DNA of 38,600 nucleotides from the NCBI GenBank assembly GCA_030615865.1, contig JAUWYK010000007.1, forward strand, positions 1 through 38,600. Reading direction: 5' to 3'. This DNA is from Dehalococcoidia bacterium. GTDB taxonomy: Bacteria; Chloroflexota; Dehalococcoidia; Dehalococcoidales; JAUWYK01. Shown here one piece after another: positions 7,920-14,892 of the stretch (its first letter is position 1; each line of letters opens with the position of its first letter). The notes under the pieces were generated by a model. That model saw nothing but the letters and a program-made list of their open reading frames with translations. It was not told where the DNA came from and did not search any database. Position numbers and translations under genes: made by a program.

Positions 7920-8891
7920 TCAGTCTGTTTTAACTTGAAGTTTATCCTTGATGTCAGAATCTGGGAAATTGGCAGATAGTCGATGGATATATTTGGCTGT
8001 CCTATGATAACGGATTGGGTCTACTGAAAATAGGAAAGAAAGATACCCCTGGAGGCTAGTCAAAGCTGTATCGCGCTCAGCAGATCTTTCTTCTTGACAT
8101 ATGTTATAGATAGTTGCTCGCAACCTTCGTTCTGCTTGTCGTCCTATTCCAACTTGGTTGTCACCAATAACCAGACTAGTTACTCTCTGTCTGCGTTTAG
8201 GTCCCATGTATCGAGATTTTGCTTCGTTTAGGGTAAAACCCTCTTCCTCGACTATCTGTCTTACCATCTTATGTAGCCCAACAAGTCTCTCCCAACTCAT
8301 AGATGAGAAGGTCATGTCATCGGCATAACGTGTATACATAATATTGCGAGACCCACTATATCCACTTATTCGACGGTCTAGCCTGAAACATGAAAGGTTT
8401 GAAAGGGTAGGAGATGTCACACCTCCCTGTGGCAAACGGCCTTTGAACGTACACAGTGATGTTAGCACATGGCTAATGTGCTCATTATATCCAAGTTTTC
8501 TATAGATGGTATATACAGTAGGATACTTAATTGAAGGGAAGAAGTCGTCTATATCTAGACATAATAAGTATCTATTGTGCTGGTGAGCACTAGCATTATC
8601 TAGGATATTGTAACCGCGACGGAATCCTGTGACTTGAGGTAAAAGTGGAAACTGTTGCAGGATGTTAGCTAGAATCCAGGATTGAATTGCTTTCATCGGT
8701 CGTGCCGGTTCAGCTATCTCTCTTTTCTCTCCAGAAGATTTTGGAATAGAAAAAACTCTATAGTAAAAATTGTTTCGCTTGGAGAGCTTGTACAAGAGTC
8801 CTGCAGACAGATGTGTCCTATTGCTTAGCTCCTGCAAGCTATTTAGTATTGGAAGCCCCGGATACATGTAAGACCGTACACTTCTTGTCAT
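7920..8891 (-). CDS. Retron reverse transcriptase (Ec86/St85-like)
   Basis: A 323-residue RNA-directed DNA polymerase. The polymerase aspartates are in CLDIDDFF (about 113-116) and the YADD box (189-192, TRYADDMTFSS). Retron hallmarks are present: NASAH at 99-103 (the NAxxH region X motif) and RVTSLVIG at 237 (the VTG position, here VTS). LPQGGVTSPTLSNL is the QG motif. It copies part of its own msr-msd RNA into msDNA joined to the RNA by a 2',5' bond. I place the start at ATG 8891, with GGGG eight bases upstream; a GTG lies one codon earlier. Upstream is the ncRNA and the effector; downstream, with a 14-base gap, a PD-(D/E)XK nuclease. Confidence 0.93.
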   Translation of the reverse strand: MTRSVRSYMYPGLPILNSLQELSNRTHLSAGLLYKLSKRNNFYYRVFSIPKSSGEKREIAEPARPMKAIQSWILANILQQFPLLPQVTGFRRGYNILDNASAHQHNRYLLCLDIDDFFPSIKYPTVYTIYRKLGYNEHISHVLTSLCTFKGRLPQGGVTSPTLSNLSCFRLDRRISGYSGSRNIMYTRYADDMTFSSMSWERLVGLHKMVRQIVEEEGFTLNEAKSRYMGPKRRQRVTSLVIGDNQVGIGRQAERRLRATIYNICQEERSAERDTALTSLQGYLSFLFSVDPIRYHRTAKYIHRLSANFPDSDIKDKLQVKTD

Positions 8892-8911
8892 CACGTTACC
8901 CCAAGACTGCT

Positions 8912-9108
8912 CTGAGGGAAGAGCACCGCCTTACGCAAACTTATATCGTCCAACCAATAAATTAAGTAATAAATAATTAAATAAGAAAATATATAATGTT
9001 GTTTAACTGGTTGGATGAACCGAAAGACAGCTTTCGACAGGAGCAGCGTAACACCACCCGCTAACCTTGACACTAGGACAAGGTCGTACTAAGGCGGTGC
9101 TCCCTCAG
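8912..9108 (-). ncRNA. Retron msr-msd RNA with 19-bp a1/a2 stem
   Basis: Between effector and RT, the minus strand carries a full retron RNA. a1 (9108-9090, CTGAGGGAGCACCGCCTTA) pairs with a2 (8933-8912) in 8 + 11 bp, broken only by a 3-base bulge in a2. Inside are msr hairpins ACCTTG/CAAGGT (9084-9064), AGCG/CGCT (9062-9045) and CGAAAG-CTGT-CTTTCG (9036-9021). Next comes an AT-rich msd hairpin closed by TCCAACCA/TGGTTGGA (9015-8949). The G following a1, in TTAG, is the best branch-point candidate (9089), by comparison with Ec86, where G follows CCTTA; a second TTAGCG lies at 9065-9060. The order and size, about 197 nt, fit the Ec86 class. Confidence 0.88.
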
Positions 9109-9997
9109 CAATAACGGGTAGAATCCTCCTCGAAGATTTCCTCAACGTCGCATTCAGTATATCGACCCGACATTTGTCAAACAACTGTAAAATTTGGCGC
9201 TCCCGTTTTGTATTCTTGATGATGCCACGTAGACGTTCTAAACCTTTTGGTGTAATCAGATACCTGTTCACTTCCATGGTTATGTCTCTCTGTCTCATGA
9301 GGATATTTAAGGCTGTTGTTGTAATTACAGCAACATTATGGGTATCACACTCACCAGTTGCTGCCAAAAGCCCCGTCAGAGTCCTCAAATCAGTAGGCTC
9401 AGCGACAAAAATACCAGCCAGGAGGAAATATTGTGCTCTTAAGGGATTCGTCAGACTGTAATCGACTTGTGTGTCCTTACTTATTAAGCGGACGACATGT
9501 CGGATATCCTCTGTAAGTTTTGGGATATCTTTACGTTTGAAATCGTGCGTAATGACTGCTTCTCGACGTGCATTACGAAGTTGCGCAACAGGGCCCAACA
9601 TAATAAAGCTTTTATCGTTGCGATGCTTCTTATCTACCACCGCTATCAGCTTCGGGAGTAAGACTTCACTGTTCACAAATGCTCCTAGCTCAGCTATAGA
9701 ACCCGGACTTTCAACAATGATTATGATAGCGTGTGCACTCTCGGCTAACATATTCTCAAGAGTCAATAGGTCATGACCAGATCTCCTTGACAATAGTTCA
9801 GCGAACAGCTCTTCCGGATAGAGAACATCAAATCCACGTATGTAACGGCGACCTTTAAGTTCCTCACGCACTAAAGACCTAATACTCTTTCCTGGCACTC
9901 CACTACCGCCAGCCAAAAATACGGTAACTGACGACGCCTCTAGATTCTTGGTAAATCCCTCAGCAATCGCTTTCCCAATATTATCGATTAAGCTCAT
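9089..9997 (-). CDS. Retron Ec86/St85-type effector, nucleoside deoxyribosyltransferase-like
   Basis: A 302-residue toxin-type effector. Residues 25-150 match the N-terminal domain of the Ec86 effector: SVTVFLAGG (24-31), DVLYPEELF (57-65), LTLENMLAE (78-86) and ESPGSIAELGAF (96-107), the last with the Glu equivalent to the NDT-family nucleophile. The rest (GLLAATGECDTHN, a predicted winged helix with RYLITPKGLERL) fits the HTH half of type II-A retron effectors. In that system the enzyme is held inactive by the RT-msDNA complex and kills the cell when phage disturbs it; here that is inferred by homology. I choose ATG 9997, not 10060, because a TATAAT box lies between them and the longer N-terminus is not family-like. 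Its stop codon lies at the a1 border of the retron RNA. Confidence 0.9.
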   Translation of the reverse strand: MSLIDNIGKAIAEGFTKNLEASSVTVFLAGGSGVPGKSIRSLVREELKGRRYIRGFDVLYPEELFAELLSRRSGHDLLTLENMLAESAHAIIIIVESPGSIAELGAFVNSEVLLPKLIAVVDKKHRNDKSFIMLGPVAQLRNARREAVITHDFKRKDIPKLTEDIRHVVRLISKDTQVDYSLTNPLRAQYFLLAGIFVAEPTDLRTLTGLLAATGECDTHNVAVITTTALNILMRQRDITMEVNRYLITPKGLERLRGIIKNTKRERQILQLFDKCRVDILNATLRKSSRRILPVIAEGAPP

Positions 9998-10031
9998 ATG
10001 TGTTCCATTCCATATAAGTGATTTTATTATA

Positions 10032-10040
10032 ATTATACTA
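10032..10040 (-). promoter_or_regulatory. Possible -10 element of the retron operon
   Basis: TAGTATAAT (10040-10032 on the minus strand) lies about 35 bases before the ATG at 9997. No good -35 box is seen 17 bases upstream, so this is tentative. It would drive effector, ncRNA, RT and nuclease together. Confidence 0.35.
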
Positions 10041-10119
10041 CATAAAATATAGGCATGCATTTCATTTTCATTACTCCAGCTAAAACGCCAATTTCATATG
10101 AGTAACCTTAAAAAGCTCT

Positions 10120-10146
10120 CTTAACATATTGATATATTTTGTTAAG
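10120..10146 (-). terminator. Hairpin between membrane-protein gene and retron
   Basis: A perfect 7-bp stem CTTAACA/TGTTAAG with a 13-base loop is followed, on the minus strand, by AGAGAGCTTTTT. It lies downstream of the membrane-protein gene and upstream of the retron promoter, so it may separate the two transcripts. The stem is weak (AT-rich). Confidence 0.4.
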
Positions 10147-10230
10147 TGATTCCAGATAGGGAATAATCGGATTTTCCCCGGATTATCTTAACAAAGTGGC
10201 CAATTTGTAAACTACCTGCTATCATAATAG

Positions 10231-10701
10231 CTACGCCAACTCCCGTTCTATATGTTTCACCCACCATAATAGATAGCTAATTAACCCAACAAGGACAACC
10301 GTACCTAAAATGTCTCCAGTCAATGCTGTATCTTTTACTATACCAAAAAGACCTGTAACTTCTCTTCTGAATATAACCAGCACATATATAACGATAAGTA
10401 GCATAGGATTTCTGAGGATGTAGCCAAAAGAAACGGCTAAGATTGCTGAAAAAGTGAAGGACAAGCCCAATGACCAATTACTTGTGAATGCTAGGTTTAC
10501 GAGAATTGGAAATAGTATAACCACCATTACGATGCAAAGTGAGATATACAAGATTCGGTTTGGGATAACTCGTAACCATCTGTTCTCTCCCGTCCTGATT
10601 CTTTTCAACTCGTATCTCCACCCCAACTTGGATTTTCTCACAAACCAACGAAGCACCTGTATTAAAAGGCTAGCTAAAGTAGAGAGTATTTTTTGAACCA
10701 T
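10231..10701 (-). CDS. Small multi-pass membrane protein, unknown function
   Basis: A 156-residue protein. A basic amphipathic N-terminus (VRWFVRK-like, then KSKLGWRYELKRIRTG) is followed by three or four hydrophobic segments: ILYISLCIVMVVILFPILV, a pair around LGLSFTFSAILAVSFGYIL and MLLIVIYVLVIF, and ILGTVVLVGLISYLLWW. The AGGAAGG site lies directly before ATG 10701, so I use this start rather than the ATG at 10734, and TATAAT lies just upstream. It is divergent from the Mrr-like nuclease gene and upstream of the retron. I do not recognise a family; a membrane effector of a defence system is one possibility suggested only by the neighbours. Confidence 0.6.
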   Translation of the reverse strand: MVQKILSTLASLLIQVLRWFVRKSKLGWRYELKRIRTGENRWLRVIPNRILYISLCIVMVVILFPILVNLAFTSNWSLGLSFTFSAILAVSFGYILRNPMLLIVIYVLVIFRREVTGLFGIVKDTALTGDILGTVVLVGLISYLLWWVKHIERELA

Positions 10702-10786
10702 TTCCCTTCCTAAATTATAAACAGTAACTACCATTGACAGCCACTACTGCGGGGGATAGAATTATGTTAATCAGGTGTAACGAAAT

Positions 10787-11722
10787 ATGGTGACAGCAAA
10801 AAGAATCTCACCAGTGGCAATAAATGCTCTAAAAGAGGCTCTGACCAACATATACTGGTACAAGTCAGACCTACGTAGTTTCATAATGAACACGATTAGC
10901 GACACTAACATACTCGCTAAACTGGATTGGAACGACTATAAAAGGAACATCGTAACCTTGCTAGTCAACTACTTAGCCAGAAATCAAGACGTATACCAGA
11001 ATGACCTATTGCGACTAATGTCCGAAGTGATAAAGATTGAGGATTTTTTGCATCTCAGCAGACTTGAGGACGGTGCCGAGAAGGTCAAAAAAGCACAGGA
11101 ATCAGTAAGTGCTTTACGAACCCTTGTTAAAGACCACTTTGGCCTGGTTGAAGAGCAGAGGATAAGTGAAGAGCAGAGGAAAGCAGCTTATGAGAAAATG
11201 CTCCGTAATCAAGGTGTTAGGGATAGATTGAAAGAAATAGAGAAAGACTATCTTGAGTTAATCAGTAGCACGAACCCTCAACAAAGAGGGTTCGCTTTAG
11301 AGCGGGTTCTGCGAGAGTTATTTACCCTGTTTGACCTAGACCCAAAGGCTTCATTCAGAATTACTGGTGAACAAATAGACGGTGCTTTCACCTTTGACAA
11401 TACCGACTACATTCTAGAAGCAAAATGGCAACAAGAACCTGTTGGAACACGGGAACTTGACACTCTGCATTCCAAACTTACAAGGATGACAACAGACATC
11501 ACATTGGGGTTATTCCTCTCAATTAACGGTTATTCCGATGATGCAGTTAAAGCACACTCTTCTGGTAGAAGATTAATGATACTGATGGACGGAAGTCACC
11601 TGATGGCAGTTATTGAAGGTCGCATTGACTTAATGCAGTTATTACTACGTATGCGAAGGCACGCATCGCAGACAGGTAATATTTATCTCAGAATTCACGA
11701 TATAATGTTAGGAGAAGGATAA
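10787..11722 (+). CDS. Mrr-like restriction endonuclease-fold protein
   Basis: A 311-residue protein. Residues 90-160 are charged, helical and probably coiled coil. The C-terminal third has the Mrr/REase pattern: FALERVLRELFTLF (E172), GEQIDGAFTF (D198) and DYILEAKWQQEPVGTRELD (E211-x-K213), then a strand-helix region DITLGLFLSING. This is the D-ExK active site of modification-dependent or non-specific nucleases. Start ATG 10787 has AGGTG upstream. A gene of unknown function follows 18 bases later in the same direction. Its position next to the retron and restriction genes suggests a role in DNA defence. Confidence 0.78.
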   Translation: MVTAKRISPVAINALKEALTNIYWYKSDLRSFIMNTISDTNILAKLDWNDYKRNIVTLLVNYLARNQDVYQNDLLRLMSEVIKIEDFLHLSRLEDGAEKVKKAQESVSALRTLVKDHFGLVEEQRISEEQRKAAYEKMLRNQGVRDRLKEIEKDYLELISSTNPQQRGFALERVLRELFTLFDLDPKASFRITGEQIDGAFTFDNTDYILEAKWQQEPVGTRELDTLHSKLTRMTTDITLGLFLSINGYSDDAVKAHSSGRRLMILMDGSHLMAVIEGRIDLMQLLLRMRRHASQTGNIYLRIHDIMLGEG

Positions 11723-11740
11723 CGTAGGGGGTATACACAG

Positions 11741-12274
11741 ATGGTAATGAACTTAGTCAATCTAGATGATAATACAAGGAAATATATGCTTGAAGAGTTT
11801 GAGTCTGATGTTTCTGACGGTAAGCTTTATTATGGAAAATTTTTGACTGATGATGGTAAAAGGAAGTATGTTACGTTTTTGCAGGAAGCGATTAAGGATG
11901 GTGATGATATATCTTTAGCCAAGAATCTGTCTGCTCCTGGTATGATGGTATCAAAATACGAAAAGCGAAAACCTAAAGGTGGTTTTACACTAGCAGATGT
12001 ACCCGTTACAGCACCAGAAACACTCGCTGAGGGTGAGTTTAATCGGTTTTATTGCCGAGGTGTTTGTAGACGTGCAATCGCTGAAGGATTAGAAGAAGTA
12101 GAAGTCTACCGTGCTAAAGCTGTCCGTGACCCACGCCCGAAATCACAGGCATTAGTTGGAAGCAAGTTAAAAGCTGACCATCTATTACACGACCTCCGAA
12201 CTAACGTAGGTGTAGACTTAGCACTTGGTGTCCCTGCTGGACCAAACTCTGGACTTAGTGTCTGTCTACCGTAG
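11741..12274 (+). CDS. Conserved-looking protein of unknown function
   Basis: A 177-residue soluble protein. The N-terminal 60 residues are acidic (YMLEEFESDVSDGKLYYGKF). The second half is better ordered: FNRFYCRGVCRRAIAEGLEE, VEVYRAKAVRDPRPKSQAL and, near the end, LGVPAGPNSGLSVCLP. I know no function for it; the pattern of a conserved Gly/Pro-rich end looks like proteins carried by phages and integrated elements, but this is an impression. Its ribosome site is TAGGGGG. It is 18 bases behind the Mrr-like gene and ends before a strong hairpin, so the two form a transcription unit. Confidence 0.6.
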   Translation: MVMNLVNLDDNTRKYMLEEFESDVSDGKLYYGKFLTDDGKRKYVTFLQEAIKDGDDISLAKNLSAPGMMVSKYEKRKPKGGFTLADVPVTAPETLAEGEFNRFYCRGVCRRAIAEGLEEVEVYRAKAVRDPRPKSQALVGSKLKADHLLHDLRTNVGVDLALGVPAGPNSGLSVCLP

Positions 12275-12284
12275 GCATAAAGAA

Positions 12285-12308
12285 AGGGAGAACGTCTCCG
12301 CTCTCCCT
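12285..12308 (+). terminator. Hairpin ending the Mrr-like operon
   Basis: AGGGAGA (12285-12291) pairs with TCTCCCT (12302-12308) around a 10-base loop, followed by CTTAC. It lies 10 bases after the stop codon. The T-tract is poor. The region from here to the promoter at 12618 holds no gene. Confidence 0.55.
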
Positions 12309-12602
12309 CTTACAATTATTACTCTCCAAAAAGCCTAATCATGGTTAGTTAAGTAGGAACTTTCTTATAGTAACAGGAGACTTAATCCCCTGTCCGATGG
12401 AAGCAGGAGGACAAACTGCTTTCCTTGAAACTAATGGTATATAGAAAAAGAAGAATTAAAGTAATTGTAGTTTTGCACACATCGATTATACGAGGCCTGT
12501 AGGTAACGCGCAAGCCCACCTGACTCCAGATGTCTATGGGTAACGAAATAGCGATTTGTTGCCTACAACGCAGCGTCCTAAACTTTTTCGAACTCAACAC
12601 AA

Positions 12603-12646
12603 AGCCTCTAGAGGCTATTGACAACTTCGTGCCAAAATAAGATAAT
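12603..12646 (+). promoter_or_regulatory. Promoter of the signalling operon with an adjoining palindrome
   Basis: TTGACA (12618-12623), a 17-base spacer and GATAAT (12641-12646) form a strong promoter about 48 bases before the first gene. A perfect 14-bp palindrome, AGCCTCTAGAGGCT (12603-12616), abuts the -35 box and is a good operator candidate, possibly for the HTH protein encoded directly downstream. Confidence 0.7.
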
Positions 12647-12693
12647 ATTTGACAGAATTTGCCAAATGGCAAAAGTTTATGCTGGGTAGAACC

Positions 12694-13230
12694 ATGCAAG
12701 AGCTGATGACCATCAAAGAAACAGCAAGGTACCTCAAACTCAATCATTCCACCCTTTATAAGCTTGCTCAGAAGGGGAAGGTGCCTGCGTCCAAAGTTGG
12801 CGGGGCTTGGCGCTTCAGCAAGGAGATGCTGGATGATTGGCTGACCAGTCAGTCCCGCCTAGCCAGAGGGATGGTGTTGGTTGTGGATGATGATGCTAGA
12901 GTTCGGGATGTTCTGGGGGACATTGTTATCGGGCAAGGATATCAAGTAGTCGCTGCAGAAAACGGGGAGAGGGCTATTGAGGAGATGGAGAAGCAGCACT
13001 TTGACCTAGTGTTCTTAGACTTGGTCTTACCTGGGTTAAGTGGTATCAAGGTGCTTGGATGGGTAAGGGCAAGAGGCGAGAAGCCGGTTGTTGCAATAGT
13101 GACTGGCTATGGAGACGACCCCATAGCCTTAGAGGCAATGTCAATGGGGCCTCTGGTTCTTATTCGAAAGCCCTTTCGTGTCAACGACGTGGTAGAGGTT
13201 CTCGATATGGTGATGCGGACTCGTCGCTAG
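12694..13230 (+). CDS. Excisionase-type HTH fused to a response-regulator receiver domain
   Basis: A 178-residue protein. Residues 1-55 are a MerR/excisionase HTH (helix_turn_helix_17): LMTIKETARYLKLNHSTLYK, then KVPASKVGGAWRFSKEMLDD. Residues 62-175 are a receiver domain: VLVVDDDARVRD with the acidic pair, phospho-acceptor D109 in FLDLVLPGLSG, the Thr of IVTGYGDD and Lys of IRKPF. The domain order is the reverse of most response regulators. The start is probably ATG 12694, since transcription should begin near 12653; ATG 12679 is the alternative. It heads an operon with GH3, a hybrid histidine kinase and another receiver, and probably acts as the DNA-binding output. Confidence 0.83.
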   Translation: MQELMTIKETARYLKLNHSTLYKLAQKGKVPASKVGGAWRFSKEMLDDWLTSQSRLARGMVLVVDDDARVRDVLGDIVIGQGYQVVAAENGERAIEEMEKQHFDLVFLDLVLPGLSGIKVLGWVRARGEKPVVAIVTGYGDDPIALEAMSMGPLVLIRKPFRVNDVVEVLDMVMRTRR

Positions 13231-13287
13231 CCTCTTGTTTTCCGTAATAGATACTGGCAAATAAAACGTAAGAGGAGATATGTAACC

Positions 13288-14892
13288 ATGGAAAAGGATG
13301 AAGTCTTTACCAAGGCTGATGATAAAACAATATGGGAGAAGTACTGTGGGTTTCTCGACCTTTCTCCCCACCAGTTCATGGAAATCCAGGAGGACTTGCT
13401 TCTGGAGGAGATCGAACTAGTGGCTAATACCCCTCTAGGAAAGAATCTCATAGGTAGGCGCAGGCCTACCAGTATCCCTGAATTCCGCCACATCGTCCCG
13501 TTGACTACTTATGACGACTATGCCATTTATCTCAACGAGAAAAATGAGAAGGTTTTAGCAGAGAAGCCCTATTTGTGGGCGCGTACAGCGGGAAGGAAAG
13601 GGGCTCCCAAGTGGATCCCGTGGGCGTGGCGAGGATACGAAGTAGTGATGAACTATGCCATAGCTGCCGCTCTGCTCGCTTCTACCAACAAAAAGGGCAA
13701 TGTTAACATTCGTGAAGGGATGCGGATAATGGGAAATATACCGCCCAGGCCTTACGGGGTAGGCCACATAGTCTTTGGGGTGTCGCAGCGATTTGGTCTG
13801 AAGACCATCCCGCCGATGGAGTTAGCCGAAAGAATGGGATTTCACGAGAGGATTGAGAAGGCAAACAAGATGGCTCTTCGTACAGGAGCCGATCTGGTTT
13901 TCTCACTTGCGAGTGTCCTAGTCAAGCTGGGTGAAGGTTTAAGTCAAGAAGCCAGAGGTGTGAAGCTTTCTGCATCTATGTTGCATCCAGCAGTGCTGTT
14001 ACGCCTAGCGCGGGCAGCAGTCCGTGCCAGAATGGCTGGAAGACGTATGCTACCACGAGACTTGTGGTGCGTGAAAGGTATCCTGTGCGGTGGTACAGAT
14101 GCTGCTATCTATAAAGACAAAGTGGCATACTACTGGGGCAGAAGACCCCATGAGCATTATGCCTCCACTGAGGCTGGCATCGTTGCGATGCAAAGCTGGA
14201 ACAAGAAATGGATGACTCTCACACCTGCTTCCGCCTTTTATGAGTTTATCCCTGAAGAAGAATGGCTAAGAAGCAAGGCAGATAAGAATTATGAGCCCGC
14301 TACTGTCCTTCTTAATGAAGTGGAGGCAGGGAAGTTGTACGAGCTGGTTATAACCCAGTTCTATGGGATGCCTCTGTTAAGATACAGGAAAGGTGACCTT
14401 ATTAGGATCGTGGCACTCAATGATGATGAGACGGGAGTCAACTTACCTCAGCTGGTCTTTCATTCGCGTGCTGATGACCTTATTGACATAGCCGGATTTC
14501 CAAGGCTTGATGAGAAGACAATATGGGAAGCTATTACCAATATCGGCATCGACTACGAGGATTGGAGCGCTCGCAAGGAATATGTCGAGGGCGAGCCCAT
14601 TTTGCACCTCTATTTAGAACTGAAGCAAGACGCTGATAGCGACGAGATCGAGCACCTCATCCATGACCAACTTTGTGCCATCAGCTCTGACTATCACGAC
14701 ATGGATAAAATGTTACAAATTAGACCTTTGAGGGTAGCTCTCGTTCCCAAGGGCAGTTTTAAGCGCTATATGGAGGAAAAAGTGAAAGCTGGGGCCGACC
14801 TAGCTCACCTGAAGCCTGCTCACATAAATCCTTCTGAGGAAGTAGTTCAGGCTCTTTTGCAGTTGGGCCAGTACGATCAAGGGGAGCAATGA
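13288..14892 (+). CDS. GH3 (auxin-responsive promoter) family acyl-adenylate enzyme
   Basis: A 534-residue member of the GH3 superfamily, ANL-fold enzymes that adenylate a carboxylic acid and, in plants, join it to an amino acid. Visible family features are the early PLTTYDDYAIYL, ARTAGRKGAPKWIPW (the nucleotide-binding loop position, where plants have a TSGTT-type motif), CGGTDAAIYKD, HEHYASTEAGIVAMQ and MPLLRYRKGDLIRI. The C-terminal subdomain follows (VPKGSFKRYMEEK). The start has AGAGGAGAT upstream. Its end overlaps the histidine kinase start by four bases (ATGA), so the two are translationally coupled. The substrate of bacterial GH3 proteins is mostly unknown; here an acyl signal linked to two-component control is conceivable. 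Confidence 0.85.
   Translation: MEKDEVFTKADDKTIWEKYCGFLDLSPHQFMEIQEDLLLEEIELVANTPLGKNLIGRRRPTSIPEFRHIVPLTTYDDYAIYLNEKNEKVLAEKPYLWARTAGRKGAPKWIPWAWRGYEVVMNYAIAAALLASTNKKGNVNIREGMRIMGNIPPRPYGVGHIVFGVSQRFGLKTIPPMELAERMGFHERIEKANKMALRTGADLVFSLASVLVKLGEGLSQEARGVKLSASMLHPAVLLRLARAAVRARMAGRRMLPRDLWCVKGILCGGTDAAIYKDKVAYYWGRRPHEHYASTEAGIVAMQSWNKKWMTLTPASAFYEFIPEEEWLRSKADKNYEPATVLLNEVEAGKLYELVITQFYGMPLLRYRKGDLIRIVALNDDETGVNLPQLVFHSRADDLIDIAGFPRLDEKTIWEAITNIGIDYEDWSARKEYVEGEPILHLYLELKQDADSDEIEHLIHDQLCAISSDYHDMDKMLQIRPLRVALVPKGSFKRYMEEKVKAGADLAHLKPAHINPSEEVVQALLQLGQYDQGEQ

Noticed and set aside
9998..10060. N-terminal extension of the retron effector, from ATG 10060
   Set aside because: A TATAAT box lies within it and the added residues are hydrophobic and not seen in the effector family as I know it.
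12382..12747. 121-codon minus-strand frame
   Set aside because: It overlaps the strong plus-strand promoter and the start of the HTH-receiver gene; no recognisable protein.
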